Assembly: GCF_040409815.1 (NCBI RefSeq)
Contig: NZ_CP099959.1
Span: forward strand, 930,001-994,000
Reading direction: 5' to 3'
DNA from: Polynucleobacter sp. UK-FUSCHL-C3
Lineage (GTDB): Bacteria; Pseudomonadota; Gammaproteobacteria; Burkholderiales; Burkholderiaceae
DNA length: 64,000 nucleotides
Shown here: positions 46,393-57,034 of the stretch, in pieces
How positions within the stretch are numbered: the stretch's first letter is position 1
Layout of the letters: each line of letters opens with the position of its first letter
Notes under the pieces: generated by a model
Told to the model about the DNA's origin: nothing
The model's database searches: none
What the model saw: the letters and a program-made list of their open reading frames with translations, nothing else
Translations under genes and position numbers: made by a program

Positions 46393-47742
46393 TTAACTCA
46401 TTTTGCTGAGATCTTCGAAAGTGACCGCTTTATCGGTGACCTTCGCCAAGCTACAAATATGCTTCACCACGTTCTCTTCCAAGACAACGGCCTCAACCTC
46501 TTTCAGGCGGCTAGGATCGCTGTAGTACCAACGCATGACCTCTTTAGGGTCCTCATAGGTCGCTGCGGTCTCTTCAATTGAGGCCTTAATTTGCTCGGGG
46601 GTTGCGGTCAGATTTTGTTGCTTTACAAGATCCGAGAGGATCAATCCCAAACGGACTCGCTTATTAGCTTGCTCGGCAAACATCTCGGGAGGAATGGGGG
46701 CATCTTTGGCATTGGGGATGCCACGCTGAATGAGATCATTACGTGCCGCCTCCATCAAACGCTCTTGCTCACCAGTAATTAGCGACTTAGGAACATCCAA
46801 GGGGCATTGCTTGACCAACTCATCCATCACTTGGTTTTTAAGGAGCGCTTCGGTGCGACGTTTTACTTCGCGATCCATATTGGTCTTGATCTCGCTACGC
46901 ATCTTCTCGACGCCGCCCTCGGTGATACCGAGCGACTTCGCAAACTCTTCGTCCACAGGCGGCATATGAGGCCAAGCGACATCCTTCATGGTCACGGTGA
47001 ACTCGGCGGTCTTGCCAGCCACTTCAGCACCATGGTAATCATCCGGGAACTTCATTGGGAAGGTTTTGCTTTCACCCTTTTTAAGGCCCAATGTGGCAGC
47101 CTCAAACTCAGGCAACATTTGTCCTGCGCCAATTACAAACTGGAAATCGTCTGCTTTGCCTCCAGCAAACTCAACGCCATCAATTTTGCCAACAAAGTCG
47201 ATAGTGACTTGATCATCTTTTTGAGCGCTCGTATCACTGCCGCCATCACCGTGGTCGCCAGCCTCACCACGAGAGTGGTAATGCACGCGTTGCTTACGTA
47301 AGACATCTAGAGCACGATCAATCTCAGGGTCATTCACTTCAGTTGTGTAACGGGTGAGCTCCGAGGCGCTGAAGTCACCGATCTTGACCTCGGGGAGCAC
47401 TTCAAAGAATGCATCAAACACAATCTCATCGGCATCGATCTCACTCTTGGGCTCAAGGCGAGGTTGACTGGCTAACTTAAGACCTTCTTGTTTGCTGAGC
47501 TCATAAAAGAGTTGCGTGGCTTTGTCGTATTGCACTTCAAAATCTACTTGCATTCCATATTGCTGCTCCACCATTTTCTTGGGGACCTTGCCTGGACGAA
47601 ATCCCGGCATCTTCATGGATTTACTAATTTTGGTTAAACGGGCTTCACGTGCCTGATTAATATCTGCACGATTAAATTGCAGAGTCATTTTGCGGTCTAA
47701 GCTACCTAAGTTTTCGATTTGCACTACAGCCTCTTTAGTCAA
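46393..47742 (-). CDS. tig: Trigger factor
   Basis: This 449-residue ribosome-bound chaperone has the ribosome-binding signature [10 protein letters not shown] near residue 50. A PPIase (FKBP-like) domain follows at about 165-250 ([21 protein letters not shown], with [10 protein letters not shown] just before it), then the C-terminal chaperone arms. It shields nascent chains at the exit tunnel. It starts 30 bp after tRNA-Leu and heads the clpP-clpX chain. Confidence 0.97.
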   Translation of the reverse strand: MTKEAVVQIENLGSLDRKMTLQFNRADINQAREARLTKISKSMKMPGFRPGKVPKKMVEQQYGMQVDFEVQYDKATQLFYELSKQEGLKLASQPRLEPKSEIDADEIVFDAFFEVLPEVKIGDFSASELTRYTTEVNDPEIDRALDVLRKQRVHYHSRGEAGDHGDGGSDTSAQKDDQVTIDFVGKIDGVEFAGGKADDFQFVIGAGQMLPEFEAATLGLKKGESKTFPMKFPDDYHGAEVAGKTAEFTVTMKDVAWPHMPPVDEEFAKSLGITEGGVEKMRSEIKTNMDREVKRRTEALLKNQVMDELVKQCPLDVPKSLITGEQERLMEAARNDLIQRGIPNAKDAPIPPEMFAEQANKRVRLGLILSDLVKQQNLTATPEQIKASIEETAATYEDPKEVMRWYYSDPSRLKEVEAVVLEENVVKHICSLAKVTDKAVTFEDLSKMS

Positions 47743-47772
47743 GGTTATTTGTGAACACTAAGCCGAGCCTTG

Positions 47773-47859
47773 TGGTGCGAGGAGGGGGACTCGAACCCCC
47801 ACACCATTTCTGGCGTCAGGACCTAAACCTGGTGCGTCTACCAATTTCGCCATCCTCGC
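47773..47859 (-). tRNA. tRNA-Leu(TAG)
   Basis: This 87-nt type II tRNA has acceptor GCGAGGA/TCCTCGC, anticodon loop TTTAGGT with TAG, an extended variable arm, and encoded CCA. It stands directly upstream of tig on the same strand. Confidence 0.95.
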
Positions 47860-47915
47860 TATATCCCAAGCGCTGCAGACACTACCCAGCCAAGAATTCA
47901 CATAAAAGGTAGATT

Positions 47916-48419
47916 CTACAATGCCTTACAGAGTAGAGCTACGGCGTGTACGGCAATTCCCTCGCCTCGGCCTAGATGACCTAGGGATTCGTTGGTTTTG
48001 GCTTTGAGGTTGATATGGCTTGGGGTGACATGTAGGTCACTCGCAATATGACGAATCATCTCCGGTAAATGACTGGCGAGCTTCGGCTTTTGGCAGATCA
48101 CAGTAGCGTCCACATTACCCACTTGGTAGCCCGCAGCCTGAACCTTTTGTAAGGCGGCGCGCAGCAACACCCTGCTGTCCATATCCTTAAAGCGCTCATC
48201 ATCGTCGGGGAACATTTGTCCAATATCGTTTAGTCCCGCGGCACCTAATAATGCATCAGTGATGGCATGTAAAAGCGCATCGGCATCTGAGTGGCCTAAC
48301 AAACCTTTCTCATAGGGAATATGCACCCCTCCCAGTATTAATCGACGCCCTGGCACTAAGGCATGAATGTCGTAGCCTTGGCCAATCCGAAACGGAATAC
48401 TGTGCGCTGTTTGTGTCAT
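47916..48419 (-). CDS. ispF: 2-C-methyl-D-erythritol 2,4-cyclodiphosphate synthase
   Basis: This 167-residue protein has the zinc site D-x-H in [12 protein letters not shown] and a later His in [21 protein letters not shown]. It catalyses the fifth step of the MEP isoprenoid pathway. It starts 9 bp after ispD, the usual ispDF order. The terminal motif [19 protein letters not shown] is also conserved. Confidence 0.97.
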   Translation of the reverse strand: MTQTAHSIPFRIGQGYDIHALVPGRRLILGGVHIPYEKGLLGHSDADALLHAITDALLGAAGLNDIGQMFPDDDERFKDMDSRVLLRAALQKVQAAGYQVGNVDATVICQKPKLASHLPEMIRHIASDLHVTPSHINLKAKTNESLGHLGRGEGIAVHAVALLCKAL

Positions 48420-48428
48420 GGGTCTATT

Positions 48429-49172
48429 CTAGTGTGGTGTTCGCAGAACCAGCTCCATCAACTCCCAATCGGCTGGATGCGTTACCTTGAAATTGCGAGT
48501 TGCACCTTCTACCAAGAGTGGTTGTCCGCCGGCTCTCTCAATCGCACTAGCCTCATCGGTGATGTTGGCTCCTGCTGCAATGGCTTCGTACAAGGCATCG
48601 TGTAAGACCTTGAGTGGGAACATCTGGGGTGTTTGCGCCTGCCATAGGCGTGAACGATCAATCGTACCCTTGGCACGCATCGCGTCCTCGGTGGTCTCTT
48701 TCATGGTATCGGCTACAGGGATTGCTAATAAGCCGCCATCAAGATCCCGTTTGGAATCCGCCTGGTCTTTGACCAGCGTAATCAGTCGCTCAATCAAGGC
48801 CGGTGTAATACCAGGACGTGCGGCATCATGAACCAAGATCCAGTCCTGTGCATGCACTCCGGCTTTTTGCATTGCAGCCAAGGTGTTTAATACAGTCTGT
48901 TGGCGTGTAGGGCCACCGGTCTGCAAGAACTCAAAGCGCTTTACGGGTTTTGGGTAGCATGCTTTAAGGTCAACGCTCAGTTGATCAGAGTCAGGACTCA
49001 TCCCAATCCAGACCGAATCGATCTCAGGGCACTCAAAGAAGGCATCTAAGACATAGAGCAGCATGGGCTTTCCTGCCAGATGCCTAAATTGCTTAGGCTG
49101 GTCTCCGCCCAAGCGAGCCCCCATTCCAGCAGAGGGTAATAAGGCATGACAGCGTCTTTGGGGATTGCTCAT
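48429..49172 (-). CDS. ispD: 2-C-methyl-D-erythritol 4-phosphate cytidylyltransferase
   Basis: This 247-residue enzyme has the nucleotidyltransferase start ALLPSAGMGARLGGDQPKQF, LVHDAARPGITPALI and LWQAQTPQMFPL. It uses CTP, made by PyrG, to activate MEP in isoprenoid synthesis. It is divergent from mfd with 46 bp between starts, where no clear operator could be seen. Confidence 0.96.
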   Translation of the reverse strand: MSNPQRRCHALLPSAGMGARLGGDQPKQFRHLAGKPMLLYVLDAFFECPEIDSVWIGMSPDSDQLSVDLKACYPKPVKRFEFLQTGGPTRQQTVLNTLAAMQKAGVHAQDWILVHDAARPGITPALIERLITLVKDQADSKRDLDGGLLAIPVADTMKETTEDAMRAKGTIDRSRLWQAQTPQMFPLKVLHDALYEAIAAGANITDEASAIERAGGQPLLVEGATRNFKVTHPADWELMELVLRTPH

Positions 49173-49218
49173 GTGCGTTTCATCTTCAAATACATACCTG
49201 ATTCTATAATGGTCCTAG

Positions 49219-52200
49219 ATGTCGGATGCTGTCAATCCAGCGGCAGCGCCAAGGCCTGCTGCTTTACTAACACCCCCTATCCCGGTGCTTCGGGCTGGGC
49301 AGCGCTTTACCTTCAAACAGCTCGTAGGATCCTCTGATGCAGCCCTGATTGCTCAAACCGCCTTAGCGCATCGCAATCATTACAGCCAAATGGTGGTTCT
49401 CTGTGCGAGTGCACTCGATGCCCAGCGGCTTTTGGAAGAGATCCCCACTTTTGCTCCGCAACTTCGTATCCGTTTACTACCCGATTGGGAGATCCTGCCT
49501 TACGATCACTTCTCACCCCATCAAGATTTAATTTCAGAACGCCTAGCTACCCTCTATGAGATGCAAAACGGGAGTTGCGATCTCATATTGTTACCCGTGA
49601 CCACGGCCTTACAACGCTTAGCACCCCCTGCTTTTTTATCTGCCCACACATTTTTCTTTAAACAGGGTGAGCACCTCAATGAAGAGGCATTACGTTTGCA
49701 ATTACAGCAAGCAGGATACGACCCAGTGAGCGCGGTCATGCGCCCCGGTGAATACAGTATCCGTGGTGGCTTGATTGATTTATTTCCGATGGGATCGTCT
49801 TTGCCCTATCGCTTGGATTTATTTGGTGATGAGATCGAGCAGATCCGTGCCTTTGACCCCGATACACAACGCAGTCTTTATCCGGTCAAAGAGATTCGTT
49901 TGCTGCCTGGTCATGAGTTTCCCTTCGATGAAGGATCGCGAACCGCATTTCGGGGACGCTGGCGTGAGTATTTTGAGGGTGATCCGACTCGTTGCTCGAT
50001 TTATAAAGATGTGAGCTCGGGCATTCCGACGGCAGGCATTGAGTCTTATTTGCCCCTCTTCTTTGATGAGACCGCCACAATCTTTGACTACTTCATGCGA
50101 AGCGAGAGCGCTGCCAGTGATTCAGTATGTTTGGTCTATGTGGGTGATATTGAGTCTAGCATTACACAGTTTTGGAAAGATACGGAGCAACGCTATTCCT
50201 TTCTGAAGCACGACCCCGAGCGTCCGGTCATGAATCCCAGCGATTTATTTCTGGGGCTAGATCAATTTTTTATCCATGCCAAGAGCCATCCGCGCATTGT
50301 CTTACAAATAGGTCCCCAGGAAGGTGCTGAGAAAGATCTTGATGAGAGCCTCATCTTCTCTTCTCTACCTGACGTCTCTGTTCATCGTCGTGATGCAGAC
50401 CCCCTCAAGCTAATTCGGCAGTTGCTATCGCAAAATATTTGGCGTGTGATTATTTGTGCCGAAAGTGCTGGCCGCAGTGAGTCCATTCGGCAGCTCATGG
50501 AAGAAAGTAATTTAGGCGAGAGTTCTGATAGTGCCTCCCTCTTTCCATTGCATCCTTCATCCGCTGATAGTGTTGCAGAGTTTTTAAAAGGATCTGAGCG
50601 TTTTTCTCTTTGTATCTCACCACTCTTTAATGGTTTTACTTGGCATGCCCATGGCGTTCTCATCGTTACAGAATCCGAACTCTTTACCCAAACCGCACGG
50701 CAGCGTCGGGGCAAAGAAACCAGTAACACCGACCCCGATATGCTCTTTAAAGATCTGTCGGAACTTAAGGTCGGCGATCCGGTAGTTCATGTAGAACATG
50801 GCATTGGTCGTTACCAAGGCTTGGTCTTACTCAATATGGCTACTTCTAAAGAGGCTCCGGCCTTTGAGGAGTTCTTACATCTCGTGTATGCACAAGGTGC
50901 AACCTTGTATGTTCCCGTGCAGCAACTGCATCAAGTTACTCGCTATGCAGGCGCTGATCCAGACTCAGCACCGCTGCATCAACTGGGTTCGGGGCAATGG
51001 GATAAGGCAAAGCGCAAGGCTGCCCAACAAATACGTGATACCGCTGCTGAGTTACTTAATCTCTATGCAGCGCGCGCAGTTCGTAAAGGTCATGCCTTTG
51101 AGTTCTCGGCGCATCATTACGCCGCCTTTGCAGAGAGCTTTGGGTTTGAAGAAACGCCAGACCAAGCCAATGCGATTGCTGCCGTCATTGGTGATATAAC
51201 CAGTGGCAATCCCATGGATCGATTGGTGTGCGGTGATGTTGGTTTTGGGAAGACCGAGGTAGCTCTCAGAGCCAGCTTTGTAGCAGTGATAGGTGGGAAG
51301 CAAGTAGCCATCTTAGCGCCTACCACCCTACTCGCCGAGCAACACGCTGCCACCTGGAAAGACCGCTTTGCGGCTTGGCCCGTGCGGATTGTGGAACTCT
51401 CACGCTTTAAGACCACCAAAGAGATTAATGCAGCACTGGCTTCAATCGCCTCTGGAGAGGCTGATATTGTGATTGGTACACATAAGCTCTTATCGAAAGA
51501 AACAAAGTTTGAGCGCTTGGGTTTGGTAATCGTCGATGAAGAGCATCGCTTTGGGGTGCGTCAGAAAGATGCCCTCAAGGCCATGCGTGCTGAGGTCGAT
51601 ATCTTGACCCTAACCGCCACACCAATCCCAAGAACATTGGGGATGGCACTCGAGGGCTTGCGTGAGTTCTCAGTGATTGCGACTGCGCCTCAGAAACGAT
51701 TAGCGATTAAGACTTTTGTACGGCGTGAAGGCGATGGCGTGATCCGTGAGGCGGTCCTGCGAGAGATTAAACGGGGTGGTCAGGTGTACTTCTTACACAA
51801 TGAGGTCGAGACCATCCAGAATCGCAAGCAGGCTTTACAAACTTTACTACCCGAGGCGCGCATTGCAGTAGCGCATGGGCAAATGAATGAGCGTGAACTG
51901 GAATCGGTCATGCGTGATTTTGTGACTCAGCGCAGTAATTTATTGTTGTGCACCACCATTATTGAAACTGGTATCGATGTACCGACTGCCAACACCATCA
52001 TCATGCATCGCGCTGACAAGTTTGGTTTAGCGCAGTTACATCAATTGCGCGGTCGTGTTGGTCGTTCGCATCATCAAGCCTATGCCTACCTCTTGGTACC
52101 CGATCCTGAGGCGCTCAGTAAGCAAGCGCACTTACGTTTGGATGCGATTCAGGCAATGGAAGAATTGGGCTCTGGTTTTTATCTGGCCATGCATGATCTC

Positions 52201-52842
52201 GAGATCCGAGGAGCCGGTGAGGTCTTGGGCGATAAGCAATCGGGTGATATTCATGAAATTGGCTTTCAGTTGTATACCGAGATGCTTAACCGTGCTGTTA
52301 AATCGTTGCGCAGTGGCAAAGAGCCCGATCTACTATCACCGATGCAAGCAACAACCGATGTGAGCTTAGGTGCTCCCGCCTTATTACCCGCCGATTACTG
52401 TCCGGATGTTCACGAACGTCTCTCGCTTTATAAGCGCTTCGCTAGTTGCGAAGACTTTACAGACTTGAGTTTCTTGCGAGAGGAGTTGATTGATCGCTTT
52501 GGTAACTTACCCGATGCGGCTAAAGCCTTTTATGAAACCCACCGCTTGCGTTTAGAGATGAGTTTATTGGGTATCAAGAAAATTGATGCGAGTACTTCAG
52601 CCATTCAGCTGCAGTTTATACCTCAGCCACCACTCGATCCGGTCAAGATTATTCGGATTGTGCAATCCAATCCTGCCATCCATCTAAACGGTCAAGATCG
52701 GATTAAGTACCTGCCTCCCAAGGACGCTTCTTTTGAGAAACTAGAGCAGCGCATTGAAGGTATTCGGCAGCTCATGAAATTACTCAGTAGCGCTTTGGTC
52801 GCTAGTGCTCAAGCCTTGCCTACACCGGCACTTTCTGCATAA
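49219..52842 (+). CDS. mfd: Transcription-repair coupling factor Mfd
   Basis: This 1207-residue protein includes a UvrB-like N-terminal region (about 20-380), an RNA-polymerase interaction domain (about 515-580: VGDPVVHVEHGIGRYQGL), and RecG-like translocase lobes with Walker A GDVGFGKTE (about 672) and VDEEHRFGV (about 770). The C-terminal TRCF domain regulates UvrA binding. It removes stalled RNA polymerase and recruits UvrA. Length is near E. coli Mfd (1148). serB starts 8 bp after its stop. Confidence 0.98.
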   Translation: MSDAVNPAAAPRPAALLTPPIPVLRAGQRFTFKQLVGSSDAALIAQTALAHRNHYSQMVVLCASALDAQRLLEEIPTFAPQLRIRLLPDWEILPYDHFSPHQDLISERLATLYEMQNGSCDLILLPVTTALQRLAPPAFLSAHTFFFKQGEHLNEEALRLQLQQAGYDPVSAVMRPGEYSIRGGLIDLFPMGSSLPYRLDLFGDEIEQIRAFDPDTQRSLYPVKEIRLLPGHEFPFDEGSRTAFRGRWREYFEGDPTRCSIYKDVSSGIPTAGIESYLPLFFDETATIFDYFMRSESAASDSVCLVYVGDIESSITQFWKDTEQRYSFLKHDPERPVMNPSDLFLGLDQFFIHAKSHPRIVLQIGPQEGAEKDLDESLIFSSLPDVSVHRRDADPLKLIRQLLSQNIWRVIICAESAGRSESIRQLMEESNLGESSDSASLFPLHPSSADSVAEFLKGSERFSLCISPLFNGFTWHAHGVLIVTESELFTQTARQRRGKETSNTDPDMLFKDLSELKVGDPVVHVEHGIGRYQGLVLLNMATSKEAPAFEEFLHLVYAQGATLYVPVQQLHQVTRYAGADPDSAPLHQLGSGQWDKAKRKAAQQIRDTAAELLNLYAARAVRKGHAFEFSAHHYAAFAESFGFEETPDQANAIAAVIGDITSGNPMDRLVCGDVGFGKTEVALRASFVAVIGGKQVAILAPTTLLAEQHAATWKDRFAAWPVRIVELSRFKTTKEINAALASIASGEADIVIGTHKLLSKETKFERLGLVIVDEEHRFGVRQKDALKAMRAEVDILTLTATPIPRTLGMALEGLREFSVIATAPQKRLAIKTFVRREGDGVIREAVLREIKRGGQVYFLHNEVETIQNRKQALQTLLPEARIAVAHGQMNERELESVMRDFVTQRSNLLLCTTIIETGIDVPTANTIIMHRADKFGLAQLHQLRGRVGRSHHQAYAYLLVPDPEALSKQAHLRLDAIQAMEELGSGFYLAMHDLEIRGAGEVLGDKQSGDIHEIGFQLYTEMLNRAVKSLRSGKEPDLLSPMQATTDVSLGAPALLPADYCPDVHERLSLYKRFASCEDFTDLSFLREELIDRFGNLPDAAKAFYETHRLRLEMSLLGIKKIDASTSAIQLQFIPQPPLDPVKIIRIVQSNPAIHLNGQDRIKYLPPKDASFEKLEQRIEGIRQLMKLLSSALVASAQALPTPALSA

Positions 52843-52849
52843 TGCAATC

Positions 52850-53722
52850 ATGGCAAAGTCTTCCCCCCATCCTTTTCCAGTAGTCCAAGTTTTAGCCCCA
52901 GGGCTTGTTTCGTCAGAGGTCTTGATCGGTCTTGAGAAAGCCTTGGTGAAGTTAGAAATTGCTTACACAAAAGTAGAGCAGCGTTTTTTACTTGGTAGAG
53001 AGCTTGAGTTATTTGAGCGTAATGGCCTGCGGCAGTTTTGTGCAGTACGTTCTCATGACCTCGCAATCTTGCCAGCTCAGTTCTCGGCCGATGCTTTACA
53101 GGTATTGGCAATGGATATGGACTCTACCCTGATTAATATCGAGTGCATTGATGAGATCGCTGACTTTGCAGGTAAGAAAGCTGCGGTTGCTGAGATCACC
53201 GCTGCCACCATGCGTGGGGAGATTGTTAATTTCTCTGAGAGTCTCTCTAAACGCGTTGCCCTCCTAGCAGGTGTTCCCCATACCGCTCTGCATTCGGTCT
53301 ATGAGCAACGTTTGCAACTCAACCCCGGTGCTGAGTTATTGATTGCGGGGGCACATGAACGTCATATGCACACCCTCTTGGTATCCGGCGGATTTACCTT
53401 CTTTACGGGTCGTATGCAAGAACGCTTACATCTGAGTGAGACCCATTCGAACGAACTCGAGATCGTCGATGGAATACTCACCGGTCGAGTCTTGGGTGAG
53501 ATTGTGGATGGAACAGCCAAGAATCACTACGTTATCTCTGCTTGCACTACCCTCGGTCTCACCAAAAAAAATGCACTGGTGATGGGCGATGGCGCCAATG
53601 ATTTGTTGATGATGGCTGATGCTGGCTTGAGTGTTGCCTACCGTGCAAAGCAAGTGGTCAAAGAAAAAGCCGACATTGCACTTGACTTTGTCGGCTTAGA
53701 TGCAGTCTTGCAACTGCTATAG
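52850..53722 (+). CDS. serB: Phosphoserine phosphatase
   Basis: From ATG 52850 the protein has 290 residues. The HAD motif I is AMDMDSTLI, preceded by an N-terminal region of about 80 residues. Motif II is in LVSGGFTFF and motif III/IV in VMGDGANDLLMM. It dephosphorylates phosphoserine in serine synthesis. An earlier frame opening inside mfd lacks family resemblance. No good ribosome site is visible, so translation may be coupled to mfd. Confidence 0.96.
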   Translation: MAKSSPHPFPVVQVLAPGLVSSEVLIGLEKALVKLEIAYTKVEQRFLLGRELELFERNGLRQFCAVRSHDLAILPAQFSADALQVLAMDMDSTLINIECIDEIADFAGKKAAVAEITAATMRGEIVNFSESLSKRVALLAGVPHTALHSVYEQRLQLNPGAELLIAGAHERHMHTLLVSGGFTFFTGRMQERLHLSETHSNELEIVDGILTGRVLGEIVDGTAKNHYVISACTTLGLTKKNALVMGDGANDLLMMADAGLSVAYRAKQVVKEKADIALDFVGLDAVLQLL

Positions 53723-53752
53723 CAAATTAGATTCTTGTGGTTTGATCTTCTT

Positions 53753-54937
53753 TTAGATCCTTTCAAAGATCGCAGCAATCCCCTGTCCGCCACCAATACA
53801 CATGGTGACCAGGCAATACTTACCGTTCGTGCGATGCAACTCATGAATCGCTTTGGTGGCAATCGCTGCGCCAGTGCAACCTACGGGGTGACCGAGCGCT
53901 ACTGCGCCACCGTTCACATTGGTCTTGGCAGGATCTAATCCCAAACCTTTTGTAACGGCAATTGCTTGAGCAGCAAACGCTTCATTGGACTCGATCACAT
54001 CCATCTTATCGAGTGTTAAACCAGCGCGTTGTAATGCAATCTTGGTTGCCGGGATGGGACCTTCACCCATGATGTGATTAGGTACGCCAGCTACCGCATA
54101 GGAGACCAAGCGTGCAATCGGTTTTTGACCAGCCTTGGCAGCCACATCAGCAGCTGCTAGCACCATAAATGCCGCACCATCGTTCACACCCGATGCATTA
54201 CCAGCCGTTACGGTACCTCCCTCTTTCTTAAACGCTGGCTTCATCTTTGCCAGGGTCTCCATGGTGGTATCGGGCTTGCAATGCTCATCCGTATCAAACA
54301 CCACATCACCTTTGCGGGTCTTGATGGTAATCGGTACGATCTGTGATTTAAAACGACCTTCTTTAATAGCAAGCGCAGCACGACGATGTGACTCGACTGC
54401 AAACGCATCTTGCTCTTCACGCGTAATCTTCCACTTTTCTGCTAAGTTCTCTGCGGTGATACCCATATGGCCCACCCCAAATGGGTCTGTGAGAACCGAG
54501 ACCATCAGATCGATCATCTTGGTATCGCCCATCCGCGCACCATTACGCATTGCGGTTGCACCATACATAGCGCGAGACATCACTTCAACACCGCCACCAA
54601 CACCATAGTCATAGTCATTGAGCATGATGCCTTGGGCAGTGGTCACAATAGCTTGCAAACCAGAGCTGCATAAACGATTAACTGCCATCGCAACCGAGTC
54701 CATCGGCAGTCCTGCTTGAATAGAGGCTACTCGGGCAACATAGGCATAGCGGTTATCGGTAGGCATCGTATTACCAACCGTTACATAGTTAATCTTGGCA
54801 GGGTCTGCACCAGATCGGGCAACCGCTTCTTTCATGACCGTACCAGCGAGTTCGCAGGGCTCAACACTGCTTAAGCTGCCACCGTATCCACCAATCGCAG
54901 AACGGGCCGCACTTAACACTACAACGTCTCTACTCAT
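53753..54937 (-). CDS. bktB: Acetyl-CoA acyltransferase (thiolase, BktB-like)
   Basis: I chose the ATG at 54937 because AGAGGA is 6 nt upstream; four ATGs occur within 16 bp. The 394-residue protein has the acyl-accepting Cys90 (VNRLCSSGLQAIV), GHPVGCTGA with the catalytic His, and TMCIGGGQGIAA with the second Cys. It resembles BktB of Cupriavidus, which condenses acyl-CoAs for polyhydroxyalkanoate. It is close to phaC-phaB-phaR but separated by rimO. PhaA-type is the alternative name. Confidence 0.88.
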   Translation of the reverse strand: MSRDVVVLSAARSAIGGYGGSLSSVEPCELAGTVMKEAVARSGADPAKINYVTVGNTMPTDNRYAYVARVASIQAGLPMDSVAMAVNRLCSSGLQAIVTTAQGIMLNDYDYGVGGGVEVMSRAMYGATAMRNGARMGDTKMIDLMVSVLTDPFGVGHMGITAENLAEKWKITREEQDAFAVESHRRAALAIKEGRFKSQIVPITIKTRKGDVVFDTDEHCKPDTTMETLAKMKPAFKKEGGTVTAGNASGVNDGAAFMVLAAADVAAKAGQKPIARLVSYAVAGVPNHIMGEGPIPATKIALQRAGLTLDKMDVIESNEAFAAQAIAVTKGLGLDPAKTNVNGGAVALGHPVGCTGAAIATKAIHELHRTNGKYCLVTMCIGGGQGIAAIFERI

Positions 54938-55007
54938 CATCATTCCTCTCATTTACATTAGCCGTTGACCAGCCATATTAGCTTAATAGCTAGTTTTCTA
55001 ACATTAT

Positions 55008-56366
55008 CTACACTTCCACAATCAGATCGTGTCCTTGCGTTTGGATTACGGTCGCTTTAATAAAGTCTCCTACCCGATAACGCTTAGAGGGCTTACTGGG
55101 GGGTAGTATGCGTACTAATCCGTCGATCTCAGGGGCATCTCCGGCGCTACGGCCAATACCACCCTGATCATCCAGACGGTCCACCAAGACCCGAATCCGT
55201 TGGTCTACTAAGCGCTTAATCCGCTTGGTCGAGACCGTCTCGGCTACCTCCATAAAGCGGGCTTGGCGTTCTTCCCGTATTGCTTGCGGAACCGGATGAT
55301 CGAGCTCATTGGCAGCAGCCCCCTCAACCGGCGAGTAGGCAAAGCAGCCTGCTCGATCAATGTTCGCCTCCTGCATAAAGTCTAGGAGGTACTGAAACTC
55401 CTCTTCGGTCTCGCCAGGAAAGCCAGCAATAAATGTACTGCGGATCACGAGGTCTGGACATACGGCGCGCCACTGCTCAATACGGTCTAGGTTCTTCTCG
55501 CCACTCGCAGGACGCTTCATGCGTTTAAGTACATCAGGATGTGCATGTTGCATGGGAATATCGAGATAGGGCAATAAGCCATAACCATGCTCTTTAAACT
55601 CCGCCATGATCGGCACAATCTGATCGACGTGTGGATAGGGATATACATAATGCAGGCGTACCCAGGCTTGATACTCTTTAGCCAATTGATTAAGGGCTAG
55701 AGCTAGATCGTACAAGCGGGTCTTCACGGGTTTGCCATCCCAGAAACCAGTTCGATACTGAATATCAACTCCGTAAGCGCTGGTGTCTTGCGAGACCACG
55801 AGTAACTCTTTTACGCCTGCCTCAAAAAGTTGTTTGGCTTCTTTAAGAACATCACCAATCGGTCGTGATACTAGATCGCCACGCATACTGGGAATAATGC
55901 AGAAGCTGCACCGATGATTACAACCTTCTGAGATTTTGAGATAGGCGTAATGCTTGGGAGTAAGCTTAACTCCAGCAGGTGGCACTAGATCGAGAAATGG
56001 ATCATGCGGCTTTGGTAAATGCGCATGGACTGCTTGTATTACCTCTGCAGTGGCATGGGGTCCGGTCACAGCTAAGACTTTAGGATGGATACTTTTGACA
56101 AGATCGCTCCCATCGGGATTTTTTTTGGCACCCAGGCATCCGGTCACAATTACCTTACCGTTTTCAGCTAATGCCTCACCAATGGCTGAGAGGCTCTCTT
56201 CCACAGCAGAGTCGATAAAGCCGCAGGTGTTCACAATCACGAGGTCTGCACCAGCGTATTCTTTGGCGGTCTCATAACCCTCGGCGCTGAGTTGGGTCAA
56301 GATCAACTCAGAATCCACTAAGGCTTTTGGGCAACCTAATGACACAAATCCAACTTTTGCAACCAC
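55008..56366 (-). CDS. rimO: Ribosomal protein uS12 methylthiotransferase RimO
   Basis: This 452-residue radical SAM enzyme carries N-terminal auxiliary cluster cysteines ([31 protein letters not shown]). The SAM cluster is C-x3-C-x2-C ([18 protein letters not shown]). A C-terminal TRAM domain follows. It methylthiolates Asp of S12. The LGCPK signature separates it from MiaB. It interrupts the pha cluster between phaR and the thiolase. Confidence 0.96.
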   Translation of the reverse strand: MVAKVGFVSLGCPKALVDSELILTQLSAEGYETAKEYAGADLVIVNTCGFIDSAVEESLSAIGEALAENGKVIVTGCLGAKKNPDGSDLVKSIHPKVLAVTGPHATAEVIQAVHAHLPKPHDPFLDLVPPAGVKLTPKHYAYLKISEGCNHRCSFCIIPSMRGDLVSRPIGDVLKEAKQLFEAGVKELLVVSQDTSAYGVDIQYRTGFWDGKPVKTRLYDLALALNQLAKEYQAWVRLHYVYPYPHVDQIVPIMAEFKEHGYGLLPYLDIPMQHAHPDVLKRMKRPASGEKNLDRIEQWRAVCPDLVIRSTFIAGFPGETEEEFQYLLDFMQEANIDRAGCFAYSPVEGAAANELDHPVPQAIREERQARFMEVAETVSTKRIKRLVDQRIRVLVDRLDDQGGIGRSAGDAPEIDGLVRILPPSKPSKRYRVGDFIKATVIQTQGHDLIVEV

Positions 56367-56385
56367 GCCAAATGCCCTATCTATT

Positions 56386-56425
56386 TATGAAAAAGAAATA
56401 ATACCCATGCGCGGGTGCGCTGGGT
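56386..56425 (-). terminator. Terminator behind phaR
   Basis: On the minus strand ACCCAGCGC pairs with GCGC-A-TGGGT around loop ACCC (9 bp with one bulge), followed by ATTATTTCTTTTTC. It would end the phaC-phaB-phaR transcript ahead of rimO. Confidence 0.6.
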
Positions 56426-56431
56426 TTTGTT

Positions 56432-56992
56432 CTAAGAATCCTTGTCGGAGTTCTGTGTTTTTGAATTAAACGGAAATCCAGTAAATAAAGTGTTTGATCC
56501 TTGCATTTGCTCTTGCATTTTTAGAAAGAGATCTTTGCTCTGATCCATATAGCTCGACATCAAATTTTGCATAAAGGGGTTTTGCAAGTTCATCATTTGG
56601 GTCCAGGCTTCGGTACCACCACCGCTCATCGTTTTACTTTGATCGTTTAATTTCTGGTGCATATCCATAAAGGATTGCATCGTACGCTCAAGATGATTAC
56701 CCATCAGACCTTGCATCGAGTGGCCATAAAAACGAATCACTTGCTGCAACATCTGGGTCGAGAACACTGGCACTCCACAGGCCTCTTCTTCCAAAATGAT
56801 TTGCAAGAGGATGCTGTGGGTTAGGTCTTCATCGGTTTTAGCATCGACTACCTTGAAGGCCTCCGCCGCCATGACCAACTCTTTAATATCAGACAAGGTG
56901 ACATAGGCACTCGTCTGGGTGTCATAAAGACGCCGGTTCGGATACTTCTTAATTAACCGTTCTTCGCCAGCCTTCTTGGTACGTGATGACAT
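56432..56992 (-). CDS. phaR: Polyhydroxyalkanoate synthesis repressor PhaR
   Basis: From ATG 56992 (AAGGGAA upstream) the protein has 186 residues. The N-terminal DNA-binding domain is KKYPNRRLYDTQTSAYVTLSDIK and LILQ-type helix segments (LQIILEEEACGVPVFS). The C-terminal half is methionine- and glutamine-rich and helical. PhaR binds PHA and the phaP/phaR promoters, releasing repression when polymer forms. It follows phaB by 42 bp. No phaP is in the window. Confidence 0.93.
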   Translation of the reverse strand: MSSRTKKAGEERLIKKYPNRRLYDTQTSAYVTLSDIKELVMAAEAFKVVDAKTDEDLTHSILLQIILEEEACGVPVFSTQMLQQVIRFYGHSMQGLMGNHLERTMQSFMDMHQKLNDQSKTMSGGGTEAWTQMMNLQNPFMQNLMSSYMDQSKDLFLKMQEQMQGSNTLFTGFPFNSKTQNSDKDS

Positions 56993-57034
56993 GGTTTCCC
57001 TTGCTATATGGTGCAATGCAGAATTTACCCTAGT

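Noticed and set aside
46807..47301. 164-residue plus-strand frame inside trigger factor
   Set aside because: It is antisense to a certain gene and has no recognisable domain; taken as a shadow frame.
54135..54608. 157-residue plus-strand frame inside the thiolase gene
   Set aside because: Antisense to the conserved thiolase core, low-complexity composition, no ribosome site.
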